This document shows positions 26,536-34,774 of a stretch of 64,000 bases of DNA, in pieces. The notes beneath the pieces were generated by a model. The model was given only the letters and a program-made list of their open reading frames with translations, searched no databases and was not told the origin of the DNA. This stretch comes from CAVUCH01 sp963697705 (GTDB lineage Bacteria; Acidobacteriota; Vicinamibacteria; Vicinamibacterales; JAENWD01). Made by a program: the position numbers and the translations under genes. How positions within the stretch are numbered: the first letter of the stretch is position 1; every line of letters begins with the position of its first letter. The stretch spans positions 1,612,001 through 1,676,000 of the forward strand of contig CAVOPA010000017.1 of the NCBI GenBank assembly GCA_963697705.1, in the 5' to 3' direction.

Positions 26536-27545
26536 TTGAGCGTCGCCAGGTAGGCCGTCACGTCGTGCATGTTCTTGTTTGTGAGCACCGCGAGCAGTTC
26601 GTTGTGGCGCGCCAGCGGATCGGTGACCTCCACGGTGGGCGAGTCGCCGTTCCGCCGGATGGTGCGTGTGGTGCCGTCGTCGAGCGCGACCGTGACCAGG
26701 AAGTCGTCGAGGCGCACGAGCCGGCCCTGCACCACCTCCGCGAGGACCAAGTCGTCGCGCTGCTGCGTCGGCAATGTGACCTTGACGGTAGGGGCCTGCT
26801 CGGCGTTACGCGGGCGGCGTCCCGGCCCGCGGCCGGTCGCTCGTCCGCCCGACACCCACAGGTTCTGCAGCGATTTGGCATCGGGCACACGGCTGGCGAT
26901 TCCGGCGAGGTCTCCCGACGTCGAGTGGCACGAGGCGCAGGTCGAGGCGAAGAACGCCGCGCCGGCTTTTGCGTCGCCGACCAGGATGTTCAGTTCCACG
27001 GGCGGCCCCGGCGGCGGGGCGCCTTGCTTGCTGCCTGCAGCCTGCAAGCTATGGAGAAACGCGACGACAGCCTTGATGTCGTCGTCGGTCATAGGAATGG
27101 CGGCCATCGCGGTGCCCGGGCGTCCGTTCTTGACGATCGGCAACACGACTTCGCCGTCGCGGTCACCGAGAACACTCGGCGAGCGGAGCAAGTTGACGCC
27201 GCCAAGCTGCCCACCGCGCGCATCGGCACCGTGGCAGGCGCTGCACAGGCTCGAGTACATCGCCTTGCCGCGCTCCAGCACCTCGGGCGGCGCGGCGGGC
27301 CGCTGCTGCGCGGGGAACGGCGCAGGAGCGCGCTCGCCTGGTGTCTCGCCCGGCAACGGCTGATCACCATGCGCAGGCGGTTGCTGTGTCGGGTCCGCCG
27401 GCTGCGGCGGGACGGGCGCCTGGGCGGGCGCCTGCGCGGTTGTGGGCTGAGCCGGTGAGTTCTGATTCTGTGCCGTGACCTGCAGGGACGCCGTGAGCGT
27501 CGCCCCGAGCAGGATCACGAGCCCGAGCGCTCGTCGTCCTCGCAT
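26532..27545 (-). CDS. Secreted di-heme cytochrome c
   Basis: A 337-residue protein starting at ATG 27545 with GGAGGAG seven bases upstream. Residues 1-26 are a signal peptide (MRGRRALGLVILLGATLTAS). A Pro/Gln/Ala-rich linker (about 27-80) precedes two cytochrome c domains with heme motifs CSACH and CASCH and possible methionine ligands in GTAMAAIPM and later segments. The C-terminal part (DDLVLAEVVQGRLVRLDDFL) resembles the tail of cytochromes that accept electrons from PQQ dehydrogenases. It is the first gene of the unit with the quinoprotein and the YVTN propeller. Confidence 0.9.
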   Translation of the reverse strand: MRGRRALGLVILLGATLTASLQVTAQNQNSPAQPTTAQAPAQAPVPPQPADPTQQPPAHGDQPLPGETPGERAPAPFPAQQRPAAPPEVLERGKAMYSSLCSACHGADARGGQLGGVNLLRSPSVLGDRDGEVVLPIVKNGRPGTAMAAIPMTDDDIKAVVAFLHSLQAAGSKQGAPPPGPPVELNILVGDAKAGAAFFASTCASCHSTSGDLAGIASRVPDAKSLQNLWVSGGRATGRGPGRRPRNAEQAPTVKVTLPTQQRDDLVLAEVVQGRLVRLDDFLVTVALDDGTTRTIRRNGDSPTVEVTDPLARHNELLAVLTNKNMHDVTAYLATLK

Positions 27546-27700
27546 CCGCCGCTGCTCCTCCGAAAAGAGAAATGATGACACGGAGCCGCAGCCCTGGCGA
27601 GTGCAGCGGGCTTGTCGGCTCAGGCTCGACCGCGTCGAGACCGTCATGGTGGTTCCCGGCCGCGGCAGGCCACCTCGAGCCGCCAGAGGCACGAGGCTGA

Positions 27701-27999
27701 GACCCGGAACTCATGGTGTTGAGTACGGTTCCGGGTTCCGGGTTCTGGGTTCCAGGTTGGGTTCCAGGTTCCCGGTTCGTTCCAGGTTCCTCGTTCACGG
27801 GATCAGGGTTCCAAGTGCCGGGTTCCTGATATCGCCGTCGCTCCAATCGAGCCTGCGACGAACCTGGAACTCGGAACCCTGGAACCCGGAACCGTTGAAC
27901 CGCCGGAGAACCTGGAACGAACGAGGAACGAGGAACCCAACCTGGAACCTGGTACGTGGCACCCGGAACCATCCCCGACATACGTGAGTTCCGGGTCTA
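27701..27999. repeat. GGAACC-type repeat element, type 1, copy 2
   Basis: About 297 bases with the same design as copy 1 in the opposite orientation. The left end is GACCCGGAACTCATGGTGTT; the right end, on the minus strand, is TAGACCCGGAACTCACGTAT. The conserved core lies at about 27811-27870 (ATCGCCGTCGCTCCAATCGA). The right end includes bases 27997-27999, which are the TAG stop codon of the ADOP permease on the minus strand. Confidence 0.87.
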
Positions 28000-30615
28000 C
28001 GTGTCGCGCAGCGCCTGGAGCGGATCGATGCGCAGGGCGCGCGCAGCTGGTACGGCGGCGGCGACGAGCGTCACGACCATCAGGATTATGGCAACCCCCG
28101 CAAACGTCAACGGGTCGGCGGGGGTCACCTCGAAGAGCAGCCCCTCCATGAATCGGCCGAGCCACACCGCACCGAGCAGCCCGACGGCGATGCCCAAGGC
28201 CGAAAGCGCCAGCGCGCTCCGGATCACTGCCCATCGCACGGTGGAGGACGACGCCCCGAGCGCGAGCTGAATCGCAATCTCGCGCGTGCGGCGAACGACT
28301 CCGAACGAGACCACGCCGTAGAGGCCGATCGCGGCCAGGATCACGGCTATGGCAGCAAACGCGGTGATCATGAGCGCGCTGAAGCGCGGATCGGCTGACG
28401 CTTCGGAAATCAGATCGGTCATCGGCCGCGGGCTGGCGATGGTCAGCCGCGGGTCGACGGATCGCAACGCCGTGCGCAGCGATCCGACCACCGCCATTGG
28501 ATCCCCGGCGGTTCGGACGTGGACGTACATCCACAGGAAGGGCGTCTGCGCGAACGGCGTGTAGACGATGGGGCGTGGGCCGTCGTCCAGTCCCTGGTAG
28601 CGGACATCGCGAACGACACCGACGATCGTTCGCCAGTCGGACGAGTAATCCGGGTTCACGAGTCTCAGGCGCCCACCGATCGCGCTCTCGTCCGGGAAGA
28701 ACCTCCGCGCCAGCGTTTCCGACACCACGACGACCGGTGCGGCATTCGCGCTGTCTGTGGACACGAACTCCCGTCCCGCGATCATCCGCGTGCCGATCGT
28801 GCGGAAGTACGCGGGGGACGCCGCGATGAAGTACGCCCCACGATCGTCGACGGGCGCGTCCGGGCGCCCGGCGACCTCGAACGTCGTGCCGCGCTGCGCG
28901 GTGACCGGCGAGAGCCCGGTCGCGCCCCCCGCCGCTTCGATGCCGGGGAGCGCCTGAATCGCCTCGATCACGCTGGCGGCCGTCGTCGCGCGTGCGCCTG
29001 GGGTGGGCTGCTGCACGAACTGGACGTTGAAGGTCAGCAGCCGGTCTGGCACGACGCCCGTGTCGACATGGAGCAGACGCACGAGGCTGTGCGTCAGCAG
29101 CAGGCCTCCGGCCAGAACGATGACGGCAATCGCCACCTGCGCAACCACCAGCGCGGATCGCAAGCGGCCGCTCCGCGCCGTGTCCACGTCGCCCCGGCCG
29201 CCGCCGCGCAGGGAAGGCTCGATGCCGCTTGCCGCCAGGTGGACGACCGGCGCAAGGCCGACGAGCACGCCCGTTGCGGCGATGGCGCCGATGGCCACGA
29301 GCAGCACCGGCATGCTCAGCGTGACGTCGTCGATTCTCGGTATGCGATCCCCGAGAAGTGCCGGGAGCGCCAGCATGCCCCAGCGGGCGAGCAGCAGGCC
29401 CGCGGCACCGCCGCATGCGGCGAGCAGCAGGCTCTCCGTCACGAGTTGTCGTGCGATTCGGCCGCGGCCCGCGCCGAGCGCCGCCCGCACCGCGAGCTCC
29501 TGCGTTCGGGCCGTCATGCGCGCGAGCACGAGATTGGCGACATTCGCGCACGCGATGAGCAGCAAGCACCCGACCGAAGCGAGCGCCACGAGCAGCGCCG
29601 GCCGCACATCGCCGACCTGGCGATCCCGCAGCGACGTCAGCGCAAGCGACACACCCGCATTCGTATCGGGATGTACCCGCGCCAGCCGTGCCGCCAACGC
29701 GGTGAGCTCCGCCTGCGCCTGCCGCATCTCGACGCCGGGGCCGAGGCGCGCCACGGCGTGGAAGATGCGCAAGGCGCGGTTCTGGTCTTGTCCTTTCGCC
29801 AGTGTCATCGAGAAGCCCATGCCCGTCCACAGCTGGAAAGCACCCGACGGGAACCCGAACCGCCGCGGCATCACACCGATGACGGTGTACGCTGTCCCCG
29901 TCAGCCGGACCGTGCGGCCGACAACCTGCGGATTCCCACCGAACCGCCGCTGCCACAGCCCGTAGCTGAGCACGGCGACGGGACCATCGCCATCCGCTTC
30001 GGTCATCGTGCGCCCGATGACGGGCGCCACTCCGAGCGTGCTGAACACCGAGGGCGTCACGACGCCGCCCAGCACCTGCTCCTCGTCCAGCGTGTACAGG
30101 TTGCTGCCCCAGGTGCCGGCCGCCTCGAAGGCGCGAACCGACTCGCGCATGTCCCGGTAATCGGGGATCGACAGCCGGGTGACGACGAGGCGGTCGGCGT
30201 CGCGATAGGGGAGCGGCGCGAGCAGCGCCGCGTGGACGACGGCGAAGACGAGAGCCGTCGCGCCGATCCCGATCGCAATCGTGAGCACCGCGACGAGCGT
30301 CAACCCGGGCTGGCGTGCCAGCATCCGTGCCGCGTAGGTCAGGTCCTGCCGGAGTTCCTCCGTTCTGAGCCGCATGCGCACGCGCGTCTCCTTTCGTGTG
30401 TCCATCCTGCGGCAGTAGGCCGCCGTCGCCGCGACGTCGCCGAACTGCCGATGCGCCTCCGCTCGCGCCTGTTCGGGCGTGGCGCCGCCGTCCATGAGCT
30501 CGCGGATGCGCAGCTCGAGGTGAAACGCGACCTCGTCGCGGATGTCGCGCTCGATATCGGCCGCGGTGCGTGAACTGAATCGGAAGAGCCTGCGGAACAT
30601 CGTGCCTGTCCTCAT
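27997..30615 (-). CDS. ADOP-type ABC transporter permease (MacB/FtsX family)
   Basis: An 872-residue membrane protein of the acidobacterial duplicated orphan permease type. Residues about 6-75 are the permease prefix region (DIERDIRDEVAFHLELRIRE). Then come a MacB-like periplasmic domain and FtsX helices, repeated once: LTLVAVLTIAIGIGATALVF early, VALASVGCLLLIACANVANL in the middle, and VILAAIGLYGVVSFGVVRRT with REIAIQLALGAS near the end. No ATPase gene is next to it, as is usual for this group. It probably exports or extrudes an unknown compound or acts in lipoprotein/envelope transport. The ATG at 30615 overlaps the padR stop (ATGA). Its stop codon lies in the repeat element end. Confidence 0.92.
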   Translation of the reverse strand: MRTGTMFRRLFRFSSRTAADIERDIRDEVAFHLELRIRELMDGGATPEQARAEAHRQFGDVAATAAYCRRMDTRKETRVRMRLRTEELRQDLTYAARMLARQPGLTLVAVLTIAIGIGATALVFAVVHAALLAPLPYRDADRLVVTRLSIPDYRDMRESVRAFEAAGTWGSNLYTLDEEQVLGGVVTPSVFSTLGVAPVIGRTMTEADGDGPVAVLSYGLWQRRFGGNPQVVGRTVRLTGTAYTVIGVMPRRFGFPSGAFQLWTGMGFSMTLAKGQDQNRALRIFHAVARLGPGVEMRQAQAELTALAARLARVHPDTNAGVSLALTSLRDRQVGDVRPALLVALASVGCLLLIACANVANLVLARMTARTQELAVRAALGAGRGRIARQLVTESLLLAACGGAAGLLLARWGMLALPALLGDRIPRIDDVTLSMPVLLVAIGAIAATGVLVGLAPVVHLAASGIEPSLRGGGRGDVDTARSGRLRSALVVAQVAIAVIVLAGGLLLTHSLVRLLHVDTGVVPDRLLTFNVQFVQQPTPGARATTAASVIEAIQALPGIEAAGGATGLSPVTAQRGTTFEVAGRPDAPVDDRGAYFIAASPAYFRTIGTRMIAGREFVSTDSANAAPVVVVSETLARRFFPDESAIGGRLRLVNPDYSSDWRTIVGVVRDVRYQGLDDGPRPIVYTPFAQTPFLWMYVHVRTAGDPMAVVGSLRTALRSVDPRLTIASPRPMTDLISEASADPRFSALMITAFAAIAVILAAIGLYGVVSFGVVRRTREIAIQLALGASSSTVRWAVIRSALALSALGIAVGLLGAVWLGRFMEGLLFEVTPADPLTFAGVAIILMVVTLVAAAVPAARALRIDPLQALRDT

Positions 30616-30950
30616 GCAGGCGCGTCGAGCACGCGTGAGACCGCGCGCGCGTACCTGCGCCAGCTGTCGTGCGCCTCCCGCAGCTCGCGGCGGCCCGCGC
30701 GCGTCAGGCGGTAGTACCGCGCCCGCCGGTTGTTGTCCGACACCCCCCATTCCGCGTCGATCGAGCCCCGATGCTCGAGGCGGTGCAGCGCCTGGTACAA
30801 CGCGCCGTCCTCGATCCCGAGCTCGCCGTCGGTACGCTCGCGGATCCACGCAGAGATGCCGTAGCCGTGCTGAGGTGCAGCGCTGAGCGCCTTGAGGATC
30901 AGGACATCGAGCGTGCCCTGGAGGATGACGAGGGACGGGTCGCGGGCCAC
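30612..30950 (-). CDS. PadR-family transcriptional regulator
   Basis: A 112-residue PadR-type winged-helix repressor: DPSLVILQGTLDVLILKALS, QHGYGISAWIRER, EDGALYQALHRLEHRGSI, NNRRARYYRLTRAGRREL. I chose the GTG at 30950 because GGGGAG lies a few bases upstream; the ATG at 30986 would place a perfect palindrome inside the coding region. PadR-ADOP pairs, translationally coupled as here, are common in Acidobacteria; the regulator is thought to control the permease and is usually relieved by a small ligand. The ligand is unknown. Confidence 0.9.
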   Translation of the reverse strand: MARDPSLVILQGTLDVLILKALSAAPQHGYGISAWIRERTDGELGIEDGALYQALHRLEHRGSIDAEWGVSDNNRRARYYRLTRAGRRELREAHDSWRRYARAVSRVLDAPA

Positions 30951-30957
30951 GGTGACT

Positions 30958-30976
30958 CCCCTGAGATGCTCAGGGG
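30958..30976. promoter_or_regulatory. Perfect palindrome upstream of padR, candidate operator
   Basis: CCCCTGAG, three bases, CTCAGGGG: an 8-base perfect inverted repeat ending eight bases before the padR GTG and overlapping its ribosome site. Position suits autorepression of the padR-permease unit. The sequence itself does not match a PadR consensus that I know. Confidence 0.4.
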
Positions 30977-31028
30977 ACGCTACCATGCGTCGGGGAGACC
31001 GTCAACAACGCGACATCCAGCCCGGCGG

Positions 31029-31949
31029 TCACCGCCGCGCGAGCTGTTCGATCACCGCCGGCCAGCCTTCGCGCGCGCTCGGGAATCTGGGCGTCCAGGC
31101 GGTGGCGCTCCGAAGCTTCGCGTTCGAGATCCGCTGCGACCGCGCGAGCAGGCGTCCAGCGGAGCCCATCAAGGCCACCACGCTGGACGGGAGGAACCGC
31201 GGCTCCGGAACCGCGAGCGCGCCGGCGAGTGCGGCGGCCCACTCGCGACGCCGCAGCGGTTCGTCGTCCGCCACGTTGTAGGTGCCCGCCGGCGCATCGA
31301 GCGCGGCGACCACAGCCGTTGCCGCATCGTCATGCGATATCGACGAGATGTATGCCTCGGGGGCGCCGGGAACCGGGGCCCAGCCGCGCCGCACCGCCGC
31401 GCACATGTCGCGCGTGGTGAACGCGTCGGGACCGTAGAAGAACGCGAACCGAAGCACGATGCCCGTGCCATCGTGTTCCGCGAAATGCTCGATCGAGAGC
31501 TCCGCGTCCAGCACGGACCGGTTGTAGCGTGCCGGCTCGACGCGCCAGCGTTCGTCGATCCACTGATCGCCGTGGTCTGCGTAAATCGGAGCGAAGGATT
31601 CCTGCACGACGCGGCGGACGCCGACGGAGATCGCCGCATCGACGAGGCTGGCAGAGCCGAGCCGCCGAATCCGATCGTTCTCGCGCCACGACCACGGGAT
31701 GATCATGCGCACGGTCGACGGTGGCATGTGCGTCGCCAGATTGACGACGGCGTCGTGAGTCTCGAGCGCGCGCCGGAGCCCGAGGGGATCGAAGATGTCC
31801 GCATCCACGGCCGCTGCGCCCTGGCGTGCGAGCGCCGTGCGCTTGTCCGGTGTGCGGCCGATCGCGGTCACGGCATGGCCGGCCGAGACCAGCAGCGGCA
31901 CGACGCGGCGGCCGATGACGCCGGTGGCCCCGGTCACGAACACGCGCAT
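31029..31949 (-). CDS. NAD-dependent epimerase/dehydratase-like protein
   Basis: A 306-residue extended short-chain dehydrogenase. The Rossmann start is MRVFVTGATGVIGRRVVPLL (GxxGxxG), followed by VDADIFDPLGLRRALETHDA and AVVNLATHMPP. The usual YxxxK pair is not clear; SFAPIYAD and YNRSVLDAELS occupy that region, so catalysis may be altered. FAFFYGPDAFTTRDM and YNVADDEPLRRREW match the C-terminal half of the group. Members include sugar-nucleotide epimerases and NmrA-like sensors; the substrate is unknown. It diverges from the kinase/cell-wall unit that follows. Confidence 0.85.
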   Translation of the reverse strand: MRVFVTGATGVIGRRVVPLLVSAGHAVTAIGRTPDKRTALARQGAAAVDADIFDPLGLRRALETHDAVVNLATHMPPSTVRMIIPWSWRENDRIRRLGSASLVDAAISVGVRRVVQESFAPIYADHGDQWIDERWRVEPARYNRSVLDAELSIEHFAEHDGTGIVLRFAFFYGPDAFTTRDMCAAVRRGWAPVPGAPEAYISSISHDDAATAVVAALDAPAGTYNVADDEPLRRREWAAALAGALAVPEPRFLPSSVVALMGSAGRLLARSQRISNAKLRSATAWTPRFPSAREGWPAVIEQLARR

Positions 31950-32148
31950 GACGGTTGCGAGTCTTGACGACGATGGCCTTCGGCGCCGGCGTCCGCGAGG
32001 GACGCGACCGCGTTCGTCGGATCGGAATGGCGACCGAACGGGCCAACGCGAAACCGCTGTCGGCGCTCGCGCGGAAACTTCATGGTTTTCTCACGACCGG
32101 TCGACACGGTTCCGGCCCATAGTGGCCAAAGGAGGCCGACGCCACGCG

Positions 32149-33021
32149 ATGACCGAGCACCGGAAGGCGCCGAGCGGGCGAGACATCTGGATGGCGGTGC
32201 GCGAGGAGCTGCAGCTCAACCTCTACGAGCTGCCGTACAGCACCCTCTGTCCCACGGTATACCACGTGTATCTGCACCCCGAAGACTTCCGTACGGTCGA
32301 GGGGATCGTTCCGCGCCTCGTGGCGGAGCTCGACCAGGCGCTTACGGCCGATATCGCACGCATCAACCGCCGGCTGACCGGTACAGGCCGCCGGGTCGTC
32401 GGCCGAATCTTTCAGCGCGACGACATGGCGCCGATCGACGTGCCGTCGGGCGGTTGGGACATCTCGATTACCGCCGATCAGGACGGTGAGCTGGCGCGCG
32501 GGCATCTCGGCATCCTCTCCTCACTCGCCATGCCGGCGCCCGTTGCCTACGGCGGCACGCCGACAACGCGGATCGTCCGCAGCGTGGTGTCGGGTGGACA
32601 CCGCACCAGCACCACGACCGACGTGCCCCAGGTCACCGGCACCACACCGCAGGCCGGCGCGGCCGATCGCGGTGCGCGCGCGCGGCTCGTGTACGAGGAC
32701 GACCAGGGCCGTCATGAGTTCGCGATGCAGAAAGACTCGCTCGTCGTGGGGCGCGGCGGCAGCGCCGCCTGGGTGGACGTCCAGGTGGTCACGACGGCCA
32801 AGGTGTCGAGGGAGCATGTCCGCATTCGCCGGGAGCCGTCCGGGCGCTTTCTGATCCAGGACGTGAGCCTGTGGGGTACGTCTGTGAACGGCGAGCCGCT
32901 GCCGCCGGCGGCCAAGACGGCCGAAGGCGTGCTTCAGCCCGGCGCCGAGCGTGAGCTCCCGCCGCGCGCACGGATCGATTTGGCGGACGCGGTCGTGATC
33001 CAGTTCGAGGCGGCGCCATGA
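32149..33021 (+). CDS. FhaA-like protein: DUF3662 N-terminal region plus FHA domain
   Basis: A 290-residue protein opening the kinase/cell-wall unit. Residues about 12-115 resemble the DUF3662 (FhaA N-terminal) domain: LQLNLYELPYSTLCPTVYHV, YLHPEDFRTVEGIVPRLVAE, LDQALTADIARINRRL. Residues about 185-285 are an FHA domain: SLVVGRGGSAAWVDVQVVTT, AKVSREHVRIRREPSGRF, DVSLWGTSVNG. In actinobacteria FhaA binds phosphorylated partners of the PknA/PknB kinases during cell-wall synthesis, and the gene order here suggests a similar role. The ATG at 32149 has AAAGGAGG slightly far upstream (13 bases). Its stop overlaps the next start (ATGA). Confidence 0.85.
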   Translation: MTEHRKAPSGRDIWMAVREELQLNLYELPYSTLCPTVYHVYLHPEDFRTVEGIVPRLVAELDQALTADIARINRRLTGTGRRVVGRIFQRDDMAPIDVPSGGWDISITADQDGELARGHLGILSSLAMPAPVAYGGTPTTRIVRSVVSGGHRTSTTTDVPQVTGTTPQAGAADRGARARLVYEDDQGRHEFAMQKDSLVVGRGGSAAWVDVQVVTTAKVSREHVRIRREPSGRFLIQDVSLWGTSVNGEPLPPAAKTAEGVLQPGAERELPPRARIDLADAVVIQFEAAP

Positions 33022-33119
33022 CGGACCTGCTCTACTGGCTTGGGTGGGTGTTCCTCGCGGCGCTCGTCGCGACGACGGCGGGGCTCGCCTGCCTGGCGCG
33101 CATGGCCGACCATGACTGA
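33018..33119 (+). CDS. 33-residue single-pass membrane microprotein
   Basis: The ATG at 33018 overlaps the FHA-protein stop (ATGA) and the TGA at 33117-33119 overlaps the phosphatase start at 33112 by eight bases. The peptide begins MTDLLYWLGWVFLAALVATT and ends AGLACLARMADHD: about 20 hydrophobic residues with two tryptophans and a cysteine, then a short polar tail, i.e. one membrane helix. Both overlaps are the kind used for translational coupling, which argues that the frame is real despite its length. Function is unknown; a regulatory or assembly subunit of the adjacent membrane phosphatase, kinase or polymerase is a reasonable guess. Confidence 0.7.
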   Translation: MTDLLYWLGWVFLAALVATTAGLACLARMADHD

Positions 33120-34245
33120 CGCCGTGGCGTTCACGACGGCGCCGCTCCTGGCCGCGTTCAGGACCGACCCCGGACGGGTGCGCGACAACAACGAGGACTT
33201 GCCGCTCGTCGACGCGTCTCGCGGCGTCTACGGCGTGATCGACGGTGTCGGCGGTTCCGCCGCCGGCGAAGTCGCGGCCGCGATCGCGCGAGACGTGATC
33301 CTGAATCGGCTGAGCCGGCCCCTCGGAACGCCCGCCGAACGCGTGCGCGAGGCCATTGCCATCGCCAACAACGAGATCTTCAAGCGGGCCGAGCGCGCAG
33401 CGGAACTGCGGGGCATGACATGCGTGGTCACGCTGGCCCTCGTGAGCGGCGACCGGCTGACCATAGGCCACGTGGGCGACAGCCGGCTCTACACCCTCGG
33501 TCCGCACGGGCTGCGCAAGCTCACACACGACCACTCCCCAGTCGGCGAGCGCGAGGACGCCTGCGAGATCAGCGAGATCGACGCGATGCACCATCCCCGC
33601 CGCAACGAGCTGTTTCGGGACGTCGGCGGCGTCCTCCACGATAAAGACGATGTCGATTTCGTGGAGGTGATCGAGGCGGCGTGGGACGGTGACCAGGCGC
33701 TGCTGCTCTGCACCGACGGGCTCACCGACATGGTCCCGTCAGCGACCATCGAACAGATCGTGCGGCGCCATGCCGGCCGTCCGCAGGAGGTGGCCGACGC
33801 GCTCGTCGATGCCGCCAATGCGATCGGCGGCCACGACAACGTCACAGTCGTCTACGCGGAAGGCGCCGCCTTCGCGACCCGGTCGCGCGAGGCGGTCAGC
33901 GCGGGCAGCGCGGACGCGGTCCCGGTCGCGCAGGAGGATCGTTCCGGGCCCCGTCCGCCTGCGGCAGCGAGCCTTCCGCGGCGGGCGTGGCGCCACATCG
34001 TGGCGTTTGGAAGATGGGTGATCGCCAGCCGCAGCACCTGGTTCGCCGTGGGCGCGCTCGCCGGTGTCCTGGCCGCCCTTGCCCTGGTGTGGCGCGTCGG
34101 CGATACGGGCACTCCGCCGCCCCGCACGCTCGTGGTCGGGGCGGCGGCGCCCGGCGCCTTCCTGCAGATTTCGGCTGCACTGTCGGCAGCCACGCCGGGC
34201 GATCTCGGTACGGCTCGAACCCGGCGTGTACGCGGAGCGTATTGA
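33112..34245 (+). CDS. PP2C-family Ser/Thr phosphatase with membrane segment (PstP-like)
   Basis: The phosphatase domain (residues about 3-250) has all PPM motifs: TDPGRVRDNNEDLPLVD, VYGVIDGVGGSAAGEV, LTIGHVGDSRLYTLG, LLCTDGLTDMV and GGHDNVTVVYA, so the metal-binding aspartates are present. A linker and one membrane helix follow (STWFAVGALAGVLAALALVW, about 34036-34104). It would dephosphorylate targets of the neighbouring kinase, as PstP does for PknA/PknB. The ATG at 33112 is used because family residues begin at once. The frame closes at 34245, but the natural continuation is in another frame from about 34207; see the next entry. Confidence 0.9.
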   Translation: MTDAVAFTTAPLLAAFRTDPGRVRDNNEDLPLVDASRGVYGVIDGVGGSAAGEVAAAIARDVILNRLSRPLGTPAERVREAIAIANNEIFKRAERAAELRGMTCVVTLALVSGDRLTIGHVGDSRLYTLGPHGLRKLTHDHSPVGEREDACEISEIDAMHHPRRNELFRDVGGVLHDKDDVDFVEVIEAAWDGDQALLLCTDGLTDMVPSATIEQIVRRHAGRPQEVADALVDAANAIGGHDNVTVVYAEGAAFATRSREAVSAGSADAVPVAQEDRSGPRPPAAASLPRRAWRHIVAFGRWVIASRSTWFAVGALAGVLAALALVWRVGDTGTPPPRTLVVGAAAPGAFLQISAALSAATPGDLGTARTRRVRGAY

Positions 34246-34774
34246 CGTACCTGATGGCGTCAATCTCGAAGCCCGCGTGCCGGGCACGGTCACTGTTCGC
34301 CGGGCGCCGGGCAGCGTGGGCGCGTGGGTGGCGATCGTGCTCCGCGGCACGCTGGGCGGGCGGCTGGCGGGCGTGCGCATCGAATCCACACCCGACGCGC
34401 CGATCGACGTGGCGCTGCAGGTCGCGGGACAGGGGCGCATCATCGAGTTGCTCGACGTGATTGGTCCGGTGCAGGCCGCCGTGGAGCTGCTGCCCTCGGC
34501 GAGCGCCGTGCTGCAGGGCAGCGTGCTCGAAGTGCCTGCGCTGGCCGTGCGCCTCGAGGACGGCGCGCGTGCCACGCTCACCAACAACATCGTGTCCCGC
34601 CTCGGGCGCACGCGCGGCGTCCCGATATCGCTCACGGGCGCGGCCCAGCTGACGCTCTCGCGCAACGTGTTCTCCGGGTTCGGTCCCGTCCTCGTCGAGC
34701 GCGCCGGCGCCTCGGTTCCGCCCGACACGAGCAGCAATTTCGTGATCGGCGTCGAGCCGAGGGGAGCGCGGTGA
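34207..34774 (+). CDS. Beta-helix-like C-terminal part of the PP2C protein (frame-shifted)
   Basis: From about 34207 protein-like sequence continues in the +1-shifted frame: SVRLEPGVYAERIDVPDGVN, LEARVPGTVTVRRAPGSVGA, then ATLTNNIVSRLGRTRGVP and LTLSRNVFSGFGPVLVERAG. These short beta-rich repeats with N and G turns are right-handed beta-helix-like. In the upstream frame the sequence LQISAALSAATPGDL leads straight into it if one G of the GG at 34207-34208 is removed. One protein with phosphatase inside, helix across and beta-helix outside the membrane is therefore likely. No separate start with a ribosome site is seen. It ends in a GTGA overlap with the kinase. Confidence 0.7.
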
